64,000 nucleotides of DNA. It comes from SIG77 sp045589595 (lineage in GTDB: Bacteria; Verrucomicrobiota; Lentisphaeria; Victivallales; UBA1829). The DNA lies in assembly GCA_045589595.1 (NCBI GenBank), contig JAZNPK010000024.1, positions 51,523 to 115,522 on the forward strand. Reading direction: 5' to 3'. Shown here one piece after another: positions 33,941 through 41,845 of the stretch (position 1 is the first letter of the stretch; each line of letters opens with the position of its first letter). The position numbers and the translations under genes were made by a program. The notes beneath the pieces were generated by a model. The model ran no database searches. It saw only the letters and a list, made by a program, of their open reading frames with translations, and was not told the DNA's origin.

Positions 33941-33963
33941 ACGGCGTTCCGTACTTTGTTGTT

Positions 33964-34491
33964 TTATCTGTTTTCCGTAAAGCGCGCCTGACGCTTTTTG
34001 CCCTCTTCAAAGGCTTCGGTTTTGGAGGCTTCAATACAATTTGCCGCCACCAGTTTCAGGCGCAGCATCAGCAGAATGAAGAACACGGTAGCCATTCCCG
34101 ATGCGGGCGACGTGAACGGCGGATCGATCAGAAACAATGCCGCAAGCAGCGCAATGTAAAACATTGTCAGCAGCATCGCATTCCGGGCAAGAGACGTTTC
34201 GATGGCGGGATCGCCGGTTATTTTTCCGTCCGTCAGTTTGCTGATGAGAGACCGGTACGCGGCGATGATCGCGGCAAAACGGCGGATCTCCGCAAGGTTG
34301 AACAGAGAAAAGACTGCCAGAACGATCCCGATCAGCCACGTGATCTGCATGGTGAAGGACAATGCGCAGAACAGGAGCGCAAACATGCCGGATGTCATGA
34401 TGGCAGAGCGTTTGAACCGCTTGATCTTGACCGATGTGCCGCAGGAAATAAAAAGCCGTTCTTCAAACGGTGTCAGATCCATTCCGTACAT
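33964..34491 (-). CDS. small membrane protein of unknown function
   Basis: 175 residues, not recognised. Two hydrophobic segment pairs are visible: about 32-70 (IMTSGMFALLFCALSF, then ITWLIGIVLAVFSLF) and about 107-145 (MLLTMFYIALLAALFLI, then GMATVFFILLMLRL). These are separated by a charged stretch containing RSLISKLTDGK, so a four-helix topology with both ends in the cytoplasm is likely. Its start codon shares one base with the stop of the FAD oxidoreductase (TAATG), so the two are translationally coupled. The second Met (codon 4) is an alternative start. No function is proposed. Confidence 0.65.
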   Translation of the reverse strand: MYGMDLTPFEERLFISCGTSVKIKRFKRSAIMTSGMFALLFCALSFTMQITWLIGIVLAVFSLFNLAEIRRFAAIIAAYRSLISKLTDGKITGDPAIETSLARNAMLLTMFYIALLAALFLIDPPFTSPASGMATVFFILLMLRLKLVAANCIEASKTEAFEEGKKRQARFTENR

Positions 34492-35678
34492 TATGCCAAT
34501 CCCACATCTTCCAGGTGAATGGCAAAGCCGTGCTGATCCCGGAGTTCCTTCTGCAATGCAGTCACATCCAGTTCATACGGTTCCACACCGGCTTTGATGC
34601 ACATAGCGGCAGCAAGTCCCGCCACCTGACCCGTCAGGGCTGCCGGGGGGATCACGCGGGTGACTTCCCACGCATCATTTTTCGCGCCGGTACAGCGTCC
34701 TGCAGCAAGGAATCCGCCCACAGGATTTGCCGGGATCAGAGAACGGTAGGGGATCTCCCAGACCGGACCCGCTTTTCGCCAGTCGGCACAAAGACCGATA
34801 CTGTCCTCGAAACGGCGGTTGTTTTCGCCGGAATCCAGTACATACGCCGCATCGATGCTGTAAATCTTGCGGAATTGGGGCATTGCAGGAAGCTTTACGG
34901 GGAAAAGTTTTTTCCGGTCATAGTCCGGCGTTTCATAGGCAGACCGGAGCATTTTTCTGCTCTTGAACACAAAATCGGAAACCGTTTTGCCGGAAATACC
35001 ACGGAAAAGCGTTCCTTCCGGAGCCGTTTCCGGATTCCACGGAACACCCGCAGTGTGCATCGTCAGTTTGCTGCCCAATGCAGTTTTTTCCGCTTTATCA
35101 TTGTACTGGATCGCCCAGACCGAGAGAAAGTTGAATTCATCGTGACAGGGAATACCCGCACGGCGCGCCAAAGTGCAGTCGCCACTGGCATCAATAAACT
35201 GTTTTGCCCTGATCCTGCCGCGACCGGATGTATTTTCCACAACCGCAGACACGATCCTGTTGCCTTCCAGTTCCGCATCACATACCAGCGTGTCAAGCCA
35301 TGTATCGACGCCCGCTTCCTCCAGCAGTTCGTCAATGGCAAGCATAAACGATGCCGGTGAGAAAATACAACGGAAACGCTCCGCTTCCGGCGCATTCTGA
35401 CATTCAGACCATTTTTCCGGAATGTCGCCGGGGCCGTATTTCAGACTGACTCGCATCAGTTCCTCCGTCAGACCGAAAGAGACCTGCCGTCCGTTGCCAT
35501 CGCACAGCGGCAGATAAACATAGATCAGACCCGTTGTGGCAAGTCCGCCCAACAGGACCGTCTTTTCAAGCAAAACCGTCTTCATGCCGGAACGGGCAGC
35601 CTGCAGCGCCGCTGCGACCCCCGCGATCCCGCCGCCGATCACAGCAACATCATAAGCCTTTTCGTATTGGATCGTCAT
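34491..35678 (-). CDS. FAD-dependent oxidoreductase (FAD_oxidored family)
   Basis: 395 residues. DVAVIGGGIAGVAAALQAAR is the dinucleotide-binding motif; LLEKTVLLGGLATTGLI follows and matches the PF12831-type flavoproteins common in PVC and Bacteroidota sugar-utilisation clusters. QFIDASGDCTLARRAGIP marks the second FAD contact, and VGGFLAAGRCTGAKNDAWEVTRV the C-terminal flavin region. No signal peptide is visible. The substrate is unknown. It has its own promoter at 35725-35752 and is coupled to the small membrane-protein gene. It is preceded upstream on the same strand by two secreted carbohydrate-associated genes. Confidence 0.8.
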   Translation of the reverse strand: MTIQYEKAYDVAVIGGGIAGVAAALQAARSGMKTVLLEKTVLLGGLATTGLIYVYLPLCDGNGRQVSFGLTEELMRVSLKYGPGDIPEKWSECQNAPEAERFRCIFSPASFMLAIDELLEEAGVDTWLDTLVCDAELEGNRIVSAVVENTSGRGRIRAKQFIDASGDCTLARRAGIPCHDEFNFLSVWAIQYNDKAEKTALGSKLTMHTAGVPWNPETAPEGTLFRGISGKTVSDFVFKSRKMLRSAYETPDYDRKKLFPVKLPAMPQFRKIYSIDAAYVLDSGENNRRFEDSIGLCADWRKAGPVWEIPYRSLIPANPVGGFLAAGRCTGAKNDAWEVTRVIPPAALTGQVAGLAAAMCIKAGVEPYELDVTALQKELRDQHGFAIHLEDVGLA

Positions 35679-35724
35679 CTTCAGATACCTTCAGTTGAAT
35701 GTGAAATTTGTTTCGTTTGAGGAT

Positions 35725-35752
35725 AATATATCACCGCAGAATGGGATATCAA
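35725..35752 (-). promoter_or_regulatory. promoter of the FAD oxidoreductase unit
   Basis: On the minus strand TTGATA (35752-35747), a 16-base spacer and TATATT (35730-35725) lie about 47 bases before the ATG. The context GGTGATATATT closely resembles the DUF4091-gene promoter at 40483. Confidence 0.55.
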
Positions 35753-35774
35753 GCCGCAAATGATGAAACACAGG

Positions 35775-35915
35775 AAAAAAGGAACAGGGCGCACCCGCAC
35801 CGGCAGCACGGCTGCCGGGCATCATCGCACACGAAAAGACTGCCGGGGGTGCGGCAGTCTTTTCGTGCGCGATGATGCAGCGCGGTGAACCGCGCGTGCG
35901 GGTGCGCCCTGTTCC
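35775..35915 (-). terminator. structured terminator of the DUF4091/TPR unit
   Basis: On the minus strand the closed 20 bp outer stem of the junction is followed directly by T6 (complement of A6 at 35775-35780). The element starts 9 bases after the TPR gene stop. The whole junction, rather than a single hairpin, would precede the U-tract. Confidence 0.55.
35781..35915. repeat. intergenic four-way-junction palindrome (element 2)
   Basis: A perfect 20 bp outer stem (35781-35800 with 35896-35915) encloses three hairpins with 0-2 base junctions: A at 35801-35817 (7 bp, 3-base loop), B at 35820-35877 (26 bp with one A.C mismatch, 6-base loop) and C at 35880-35895 (6 bp, 4-base loop). The plan, the sizes of hairpin A and the AACAGGGCGC outer-arm core match element 1 at 1136-1295. 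Confidence 0.85.
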
Positions 35916-35923
35916 GGTTGATT

Positions 35924-38530
35924 TTATTTGCCGGTCATGATAAAGCGTTCCTGCAGATATTTTGTCCGGAGTTCTGCCACATGATACTGGAAATCGAACC
36001 ACATGCCGACGGCGGATGTCCAGAGCAGGTCGATGGTTTCCGGGCTCATATCATCGGTAACGAGTTTACCCAGTTCGTTCAGGCGTTCAACGTCAGCTTT
36101 CAGGCATTTTTCATAGAAATCCGGATCGCCCAGTTCGGGGTCCTGCCAGATGGCGATCAAGCCGCCGTTTCTGCCGGATGACTGTTTTTTGTAAGCGGCG
36201 AATGCTTTATAGATCAGGACGCGGCGGATCTCCCGGAGGACTTCCTTGTTCAGACCGTCGAATTTGAGTCTGCCCCAGTTTCCGATCTGCCAGACGCTTT
36301 TTCCGCCCCATGTCACGCCGCCGCCCCGGGTCCAGCGGATGATCTCGAAGGGCCAGAGATCGCCGTTTTCGGGCAGTCTGTCGTATGCCAGTTCCCAGGA
36401 GAAATTCATTGCTGTGGCGATTCCGTTTTCAATGGGTCTGGATGTGATATCCACGTACGGTTTCAGGTTCCGGTAATACTTATGGGGGGAGTGCCACGGG
36501 GGACTGTACATATCGTCGTCATTGGGCTGATCGAAGAGCCACTGATAAGCGGGTGCGCCTTCGCCCACGGCGAGATACATTTCGTAACCGCTGCCGCCGA
36601 TCCGTTTCGCCATCACGTCTTTGACTTTGCTGTCAACGCCCACGAAGAAGAGATGCAGACCGTACTCATCGTAGCACATGTAGAAATAGGTTTCTTTATC
36701 TGCCTGAACGCGGCTGTCACCGACTTTTCTTCCTGCCGCCATAACGTCGGTAATGAGGTTGGCGGCTTCCGATTCTTTGTAAATATGGTTGACTTCGCCG
36801 CGGTTTTTGCTGTCTTTGAGCAGGGGCGAGTTCATCCATGTGCCCACATCGGTGGGGGCGTTCTTCACATAGCGGATGGTCAGTTCATTGCGTTTGACGG
36901 GTTTGAACAGTGTTGTGCGGACGCTGAAGATTTTTTCTGCCGCCTGATTTCTGCCGACCGATACAAAGAATTTTCCGGTTTTTGCCAATGTTACGGCAAG
37001 ATCATTCTCTTTCAGAGCAAAGGGTTTGATGACGGCTTTGATGTCGGCGTTTTCATCTTTTCCGATGGCGGCGATCAGTGCGAATTGCGCCCGGTCGATC
37101 GCATTGAAGCGCATGTGCTGCGACAATTTTCCGGCGGTGTCTGCCAGTTCGTTGTTCTGATTCAGGAGTGCCACCGGACGCAGACTGTTCAAGGCTTTCC
37201 GTTCATCCCACATGTTGCCGTGATAATAGAAGTCCGGCGTGAGACAGGCGTAATATTTTGCCGCTTCCGCCAGATGCCGCCGTTCAAACAGACGGTTTGC
37301 GTACCGTTCAGCCGCCTGCTGATATGCGGGATTTTTTTCTGCGATCATGGCATCCAGACGCACTCTGGATTTTTCCATATCGCACGCTTCATACGCAATG
37401 GTGAAGCCCTGACTTTTCCGTTTTTCCAGATACTGGGGCGTCTGATCTTTGATGTTGATCGCGGCGGTGTAGAGCCGTTCCGCACGGACAAAATCTTTGG
37501 CGTCCATGGCGTATTTGATCAGGGATTCGTATGTTGCGGAGAGTTCATTCGGCGTTTTATGAGGACGTGCGAGCATGAGTTTTTCGGCATCGTTCAGCAC
37601 CTTTTCCGACACATTGTCTTCGATGCCGCATTCCACCATATTCCGGATCGCCAGATTGAATGTATGGCCAACAGCGTTTTTGTCGGTTGCGATCTTGCGG
37701 TACACTTCGATTGCTTTCGGGAAATCCTGTGACTTTCTGTTGTAATATGCAATACGGTGCAGAACATTCAGTGCTTCTTCCGGCTTTTCAGTTTTGACTG
37801 CTTTCAGGATTTTTTCGATTCCTGCGAAATCCATTTTTTCAAACGCGGCATCTGCTTCATATCCGGCGATCGTCAGACGGTCCGGGAATGTCAGATCAGG
37901 GGCATTTTTCAGCGTGGCGACAACGGCGTTGATCTCATCCGTGCGTTGGGGTTTCAGCACTTTATCGATCAGATGTTTTGCCGCTTCGATCCGTTTCGCA
38001 ACGGGCAGGGAGACATCTTCCACCACATCCCGGAATCCCTTTTCCAGCATTGCCTTTCCTTCTGCGGAACGGTCTCCCCAGTAAGTATCGGCGACCCGGA
38101 TTACGGCTTCAGCGCGCAGTGCCAGATTTGCGGGATCGACTTTTACAAAATCCAGCCATGCCAGACGGGCGAGGTCTTTGCGTTGTGCGTGGAAACAGAT
38201 CCATGCGTAACCGCGGGCGGCAGCGATTTTTTTATTGATGTGGCAATCCTTCAACGCCAGAATGGAATCCCGCCAGACTTTTGCCTTTTCAATGTCTTTA
38301 TCCCGTTCAGCAGTACGGAACCCGACAAAGTACGCATCCGCCTTCTGGTTGTCGTTGACGGCTGCTTTTTCTGCCAGTTTTGCCGCAGCGATGGCGGCGG
38401 GGAAATCACTTTTTTTCAGCGCATCGTTGGCTTTGTTCAGATGTTCTCTGAAGGTGTCAGCGGCTGAGAGTGACACAGAAGCGGCGGCGATGACCGCAGC
38501 GAAAACAGTAGCAATAAAACGTTTTTTCAT
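35924..38530 (-). CDS. exported TPR-rich protein with C-terminal CBM9-like domain
   Basis: 868 residues from the ATG at 38530, with GGGAG upstream; a TTG three codons earlier is less likely. MKKRFIATVFAAVIAAASVSLSA is a clear signal peptide (written here as one motif only for its first 20 residues or so: MKKRFIATVFAAV then a hydrophobic core ending SLSA). About residues 25-540 are helical TPR-like repeats. The last 300 residues (VQADKETYFYMCYDEYGLHLFF, SWELAYDRLP, GKSVWQIGNWGRL) resemble the CBM9/DOMON-like sugar-binding fold used in secreted carbohydrate-active proteins. It starts 18 bases after the DUF4091 gene stop and shares its promoter. A periplasmic or surface glycan-handling role is inferred. 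Confidence 0.7.
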   Translation of the reverse strand: MKKRFIATVFAAVIAAASVSLSAADTFREHLNKANDALKKSDFPAAIAAAKLAEKAAVNDNQKADAYFVGFRTAERDKDIEKAKVWRDSILALKDCHINKKIAAARGYAWICFHAQRKDLARLAWLDFVKVDPANLALRAEAVIRVADTYWGDRSAEGKAMLEKGFRDVVEDVSLPVAKRIEAAKHLIDKVLKPQRTDEINAVVATLKNAPDLTFPDRLTIAGYEADAAFEKMDFAGIEKILKAVKTEKPEEALNVLHRIAYYNRKSQDFPKAIEVYRKIATDKNAVGHTFNLAIRNMVECGIEDNVSEKVLNDAEKLMLARPHKTPNELSATYESLIKYAMDAKDFVRAERLYTAAINIKDQTPQYLEKRKSQGFTIAYEACDMEKSRVRLDAMIAEKNPAYQQAAERYANRLFERRHLAEAAKYYACLTPDFYYHGNMWDERKALNSLRPVALLNQNNELADTAGKLSQHMRFNAIDRAQFALIAAIGKDENADIKAVIKPFALKENDLAVTLAKTGKFFVSVGRNQAAEKIFSVRTTLFKPVKRNELTIRYVKNAPTDVGTWMNSPLLKDSKNRGEVNHIYKESEAANLITDVMAAGRKVGDSRVQADKETYFYMCYDEYGLHLFFVGVDSKVKDVMAKRIGGSGYEMYLAVGEGAPAYQWLFDQPNDDDMYSPPWHSPHKYYRNLKPYVDITSRPIENGIATAMNFSWELAYDRLPENGDLWPFEIIRWTRGGGVTWGGKSVWQIGNWGRLKFDGLNKEVLREIRRVLIYKAFAAYKKQSSGRNGGLIAIWQDPELGDPDFYEKCLKADVERLNELGKLVTDDMSPETIDLLWTSAVGMWFDFQYHVAELRTKYLQERFIMTGK

Positions 38531-38548
38531 ATTCTTCAAACTCCCGGA

Positions 38549-40432
38549 TTATTTGCCCAACATGGCTTTGAGCGTGATGATGTGGCGGATGATCTCCATA
38601 CGCATGGCGGGCAGATCGGCTTCCTCCTCCCGGAGCAGAGCCATAAACTGCAGGGCTTTTCTGCCTGCGTAAAAGACTTCTGTTTTGTTGCCGAATTTTG
38701 CAGCTTCTTTTGCCAGCGTCATCATCAGCGTGGCATAACGGATGTCGTCGATCCCTTCCCGGATCCCTTCCCACGCGAGGGTGTCGATCACATTGTCATA
38801 GGTGTAATAGACCAGACACATATTGCGGTATGTGTTGGGATGGAAATCATTCCAGCCGCCTTCATGGTAGCCGTAGTTGTACATCATATCGTAATCTTTT
38901 TTATACAGATTGATCCCGTGCATACGGCGCATATAGTCCGGGTTTTCCGGTCCGGTATGGGGTCCGGCATAGTTGCCGATTTTGCTCTGGATCCGATGCA
39001 TGAAGTTGGCGGCATCAAGGGACGCAAAGCCGCCGCCCACGCGGAATTCATCGTTGTAGCCGGAATAATGTCTGCGGTCGCCGCCGTTGCACATCACATG
39101 CATTCCCAGATCGTGAACGACTTTCCAGTTTCTGCGGGCGTTGACGACCCCGTTGAAGCCCGGCTCCTCACCGCCTGCCGGCCAGAGATTGGTATGACCG
39201 AGGATCTTGCCCAGTTCCTGTTTCGCGATCTTTGCGCGGCGGACACTGGTGAGAAAATGTTCTGTATTCCGGGATGCAGCGCAGCTGAACGCTTCAAAGA
39301 ACGGATCCATTTTCATGCCGGCTTTTTTCGCCAGAGCGAGAGAATTTTTGACATCTTTCAGGTTTTTGTATCCGTTCCAGAGCCCCATATACAGAGGATA
39401 GTTGACGTTGTGATTGAGCTGATTCACCAGACGGGCAAACGCTTTTTTGTCGGACGCTTCCTGAACATTGCCGTTCTGCGGATAATATTGCGCCATTCCG
39501 GGAACGCAGTAAAGCATGGTATAGAAATCAGCATTTGTGTCGTAGTACGTTTTGGGATCGGGCAGCACAAAAGGCAGAACGCGGACACGCACCGGGACTT
39601 TTGCCAGACTGCCCACACTCAATTCACCGGTGTAAAGACCGGGTGCCGTATCTTTCGTGGTGCGGATCGTCACAAAGAACTGTTTGAAGGTGTACGCATC
39701 CAGTTTCACCGGCTGAAGTTTTGCCGCATCGAAGACAGGTTCCTGACTCATATTGAAGCCGGGGTCGATCTGTTCCGGTGCGCTGATCCAGATGTATTTT
39801 TTGCCGTTTTCGTAGTTGACGCGGACATAATTTTCTTTTTTCTCCGTATCGACCCGGATCAGATCTTCATCGTTCAGCAGCAGTTCGGGGACCAGTTTTT
39901 TGGTGAAGTCGCCGAAATAGTTGAACCATGCGTTGTTGTTCTGATACCAGACCTTGATGACTTTCAGGTCAACAGCGTCCGCCGGCAGGACTTTGCCATC
40001 GGCAGTCTTGAGCGGGGACATGCTCAACTGCACTTTATCCTGATCCTGAAACGCATAGACCTGAATGGAGCCGGGTTCAAATTCACCACGCGCCATCACA
40101 ATGTCCAGCGGCGCACCGAATGTGCCGTCCATGGGAAACTGATCGCCCACTCTGGGAATATTGGAAAGGGCAGGGACCGTATAGATGGCAACTTTTCCGG
40201 CTGTGCTTTTGGCGTTCCGGATATCCTGAAGGACCCGCAGAAGATTGTACTTCCCGTTGGCGGAAAGTGTTTTGAACGCTTCTTTATGAACTGCCGGGAC
40301 ATCCTGAAGGATCGTCTCCGTTTCCTTCAGCAGTTTCTGTCTGGCAGGCTGATCGGGCATCTGTGCGGAAAGCTGACAGGTGACAAGCCCCGCAAAAAGG
40401 ACTCCGGCAGCCATTCGTGTAAAGAGTGACAT
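38549..40432 (-). CDS. exported DUF4091 glycoside-hydrolase-like protein
   Basis: 627 residues from the ATG at 40432, chosen because AAGGAG lies 6 bases upstream and the protein then opens with a signal peptide (MSLFTRMAAGVLFAGLV, cleavage near SAQ). A beta-rich N-terminal part (VMARGEFEPGSIQVYAF, GLYTGELSVGSL) leads to an alpha/beta barrel-like region, ending in LAWEGIREGIDDIRYATLM, the DUF4091 hallmark. DUF4091 proteins are predicted secreted carbohydrate-active enzymes; a few relatives act as N-acetylgalactosaminidases, but the substrate here is unknown. It has a good promoter at 40483-40511 and heads a two-gene unit with the TPR/CBM9-like gene. Confidence 0.75.
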   Translation of the reverse strand: MSLFTRMAAGVLFAGLVTCQLSAQMPDQPARQKLLKETETILQDVPAVHKEAFKTLSANGKYNLLRVLQDIRNAKSTAGKVAIYTVPALSNIPRVGDQFPMDGTFGAPLDIVMARGEFEPGSIQVYAFQDQDKVQLSMSPLKTADGKVLPADAVDLKVIKVWYQNNNAWFNYFGDFTKKLVPELLLNDEDLIRVDTEKKENYVRVNYENGKKYIWISAPEQIDPGFNMSQEPVFDAAKLQPVKLDAYTFKQFFVTIRTTKDTAPGLYTGELSVGSLAKVPVRVRVLPFVLPDPKTYYDTNADFYTMLYCVPGMAQYYPQNGNVQEASDKKAFARLVNQLNHNVNYPLYMGLWNGYKNLKDVKNSLALAKKAGMKMDPFFEAFSCAASRNTEHFLTSVRRAKIAKQELGKILGHTNLWPAGGEEPGFNGVVNARRNWKVVHDLGMHVMCNGGDRRHYSGYNDEFRVGGGFASLDAANFMHRIQSKIGNYAGPHTGPENPDYMRRMHGINLYKKDYDMMYNYGYHEGGWNDFHPNTYRNMCLVYYTYDNVIDTLAWEGIREGIDDIRYATLMMTLAKEAAKFGNKTEVFYAGRKALQFMALLREEEADLPAMRMEIIRHIITLKAMLGK

Positions 40433-40482
40433 GTGTTTGCTCCTTGCTATGTTTTTTGTTGTTTCTGTTTGAAAAACAATCG

Positions 40483-40511
40483 AATATATCACCTCTTGTT
40501 TCATAATGCAA
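40483..40511 (-). promoter_or_regulatory. promoter of the DUF4091/TPR unit
   Basis: On the minus strand TTGCAT (40511-40506), a 17-base spacer and TATATT (40488-40483) lie about 50 bases before the DUF4091 ATG. The -35 and -10 boxes match the TTGC/TATATT pattern seen at 41451 and 41524. Confidence 0.65.
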
Positions 40512-40531
40512 ACGGAAAAAATATAATCTTT

Positions 40532-40559
40532 AAAATAAAAAAGCCGGCGTCTGCCGGCT
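40532..40559 (-). terminator. intrinsic terminator of the 40586-41401 gene
   Basis: AGCCGGC (40542-40548) pairs with GCCGGCT (40553-40559) around a 4-base loop. On the minus strand the stem is followed by TTTTTTATTTTA. It lies 26 bases after the gene's stop and just before the next promoter. Confidence 0.85.
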
Positions 40560-40585
40560 CTGAAAATCGGACCTTTACCATGTTG

Positions 40586-41401
40586 TCAGCGGTAACGCAT
40601 CTGCTGCTGCACCTTCTGCATTTTCGGTTTTTCCAACTGCAGCGCGTACCACATATCGCCGATCTGGGAGTTGGAGAAATGTTTGATCTTTCCGTTGACC
40701 AGCATTTCCCAGTTCTTGATGATGACGGGATTGTCTTTGGACGGCATTTTTGCATCGGCAAGGGCTTTCACCGCATCATCGATCCGGTCGCGCTTGACCA
40801 GGATCCACGCATAAGTGGAGGCGATCAGGGTACATTCATCGCCTTTGAAACGGCGTGCTTTGCTCTTGTAAAATTTGTCAAGGACTTTATCTTCCGCCTT
40901 GTTTTCGTACATACGGGCGAGTTTCATACAGATGGACTGGGCATCCATGAACATACATTTGGGCATCAGCGCATCCACTTCATCGAATTTACGCTTCTGA
41001 TACAGGAACATCATCCGCATAGTGTTGACCTGTTTTTTCATCATGAAGTTCCAGAGATAGAGCGGTTTGAACAGCTCCAGAGCCTCAAGCATCTTGTCGA
41101 TCCCCGCATTCTGTTCCCGTTCCAGTTCGCGCATCATCTGGTCCTGACCGAGGGGACGGCGCATAAACTGATTCTGCTTCGCCATGATCTTTTTCTGGGT
41201 TTCCTGCATGATCGCCTGCAGCACCATATTGATTTTACCGGAGGCTTTCCGGAGCAGCAGGGAAATGATGATCTGGCAGGCAAGAAATGCCAGAGTCGTA
41301 AAAATGATCGTCCAGTACGGGTGTTCCGTTCCGAATGTGACGGAACTGAGTCCGAAATACGTCAGAGACGCAGCAAACAGTGAGCAGATCAGAGTCAACA
41401 T
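40586..41401 (-). CDS. membrane-anchored protein of unknown function
   Basis: 271 residues, not recognised. Two hydrophobic segments open the protein (about 1-20, MLTLICSLFAASLTYFGL; about 31-49, IIFTTLAFLACQIIISLLL). The remaining 220 residues are soluble and helical, rich in Met, Lys and Gln, with KKIMAKQNQFMRRP, AGIDKMLEALELFKPLY and a TPR-like DECTLIASTYAWILVKRDRID region. The fold may be a short TPR superhelix presented in the cytoplasm. It stands alone, with its own promoter (41451-41479) and terminator (40532-40559), divergent from the ferredoxin-oxidoreductase operon. Confidence 0.65.
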   Translation of the reverse strand: MLTLICSLFAASLTYFGLSSVTFGTEHPYWTIIFTTLAFLACQIIISLLLRKASGKINMVLQAIMQETQKKIMAKQNQFMRRPLGQDQMMRELEREQNAGIDKMLEALELFKPLYLWNFMMKKQVNTMRMMFLYQKRKFDEVDALMPKCMFMDAQSICMKLARMYENKAEDKVLDKFYKSKARRFKGDECTLIASTYAWILVKRDRIDDAVKALADAKMPSKDNPVIIKNWEMLVNGKIKHFSNSQIGDMWYALQLEKPKMQKVQQQMRYR

Positions 41402-41450
41402 AGGTCGTGATTTTTCTTCTTTTTAAGGTTAATATTTCTGATGAACTGTT

Positions 41451-41479
41451 AATATACAACGCCTGAACCGTTTTTGCAA
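41451..41479 (-). promoter_or_regulatory. promoter of the 40586-41401 gene
   Basis: On the minus strand TTGCAA (41479-41474), a 17-base spacer and TATATT (41456-41451) lie about 50 bases before the ATG. It is back-to-back with the plus-strand promoter at 41524, which uses identical -35 and -10 hexamers. Confidence 0.7.
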
Positions 41480-41523
41480 GGGCTGACGCAAAAACATCTT
41501 GCGCCTTTTTTTCTGAAATGCTG

Positions 41524-41552
41524 TTGCAAAAGTGTATATACCATGCTATATT
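41524..41552 (+). promoter_or_regulatory. extended -10 promoter of the 2-oxoacid:ferredoxin oxidoreductase operon
   Basis: TTGCAA (41524-41529), a 17-base spacer and TATATT (41547-41552) preceded by TGC. The untranslated leader is about 42 bases and carries AGGAG 8 bases before the ferredoxin-subunit ATG. The divergent gap 41402-41601 contains only this promoter pair. Confidence 0.7.
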
Positions 41553-41601
41553 ATATATCTTAAATTTACGAGGAACCCAACTCATTCAAGGAGTAAAAAA
41601 T

Positions 41602-41844
41602 ATGGAAGCGAAAAGACCAAAGGTTTTCCGTTGCGACATCGCGCCCGCTGAATGTAAAGGCTGCGAACGCTGCGTCGCCGCCTGTCCCAAAGGCGTGTTG
41701 AGCATGGGAACAAAATTGAATCAGATGGGCGTGACTTATGCCTGTTATCAGGGCAGCGGCTGCATCGGTTGCGGCGGCTGTTTCTACTCATGCCCCGAAC
41801 CGGGAGCGATCACCATCGTGGAAATCGTTCCGGAGGAGAACTGA
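41602..41844 (+). CDS. 2-oxoacid:ferredoxin oxidoreductase, delta (2x[4Fe-4S]) subunit
   Basis: 80 residues from the ATG at 41602, which has AGGAG 8 bases upstream; an upstream in-frame ATG lacks one. Two cluster motifs are visible: CKGCERCVAACPKGVL and CIGCGGCFYSCPEPGAI, matching a bacterial 8Fe ferredoxin. In VOR/KOR-type complexes this delta subunit passes electrons from the TPP site to free ferredoxin. The stop is one base before the alpha-subunit ATG. The gene order delta, alpha, beta-gamma is the usual one for branched-chain 2-oxoacid or 2-oxoglutarate oxidoreductases. Confidence 0.92.
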   Translation: MEAKRPKVFRCDIAPAECKGCERCVAACPKGVLSMGTKLNQMGVTYACYQGSGCIGCGGCFYSCPEPGAITIVEIVPEEN

Positions 41845-41845
41845 T

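Noticed and set aside
33918..33950. Terminator for the glycosyltransferase gene (AACGCCG/CGGCGTT)
   Set aside because: The loop is 16 bases and no T-tract follows closely.
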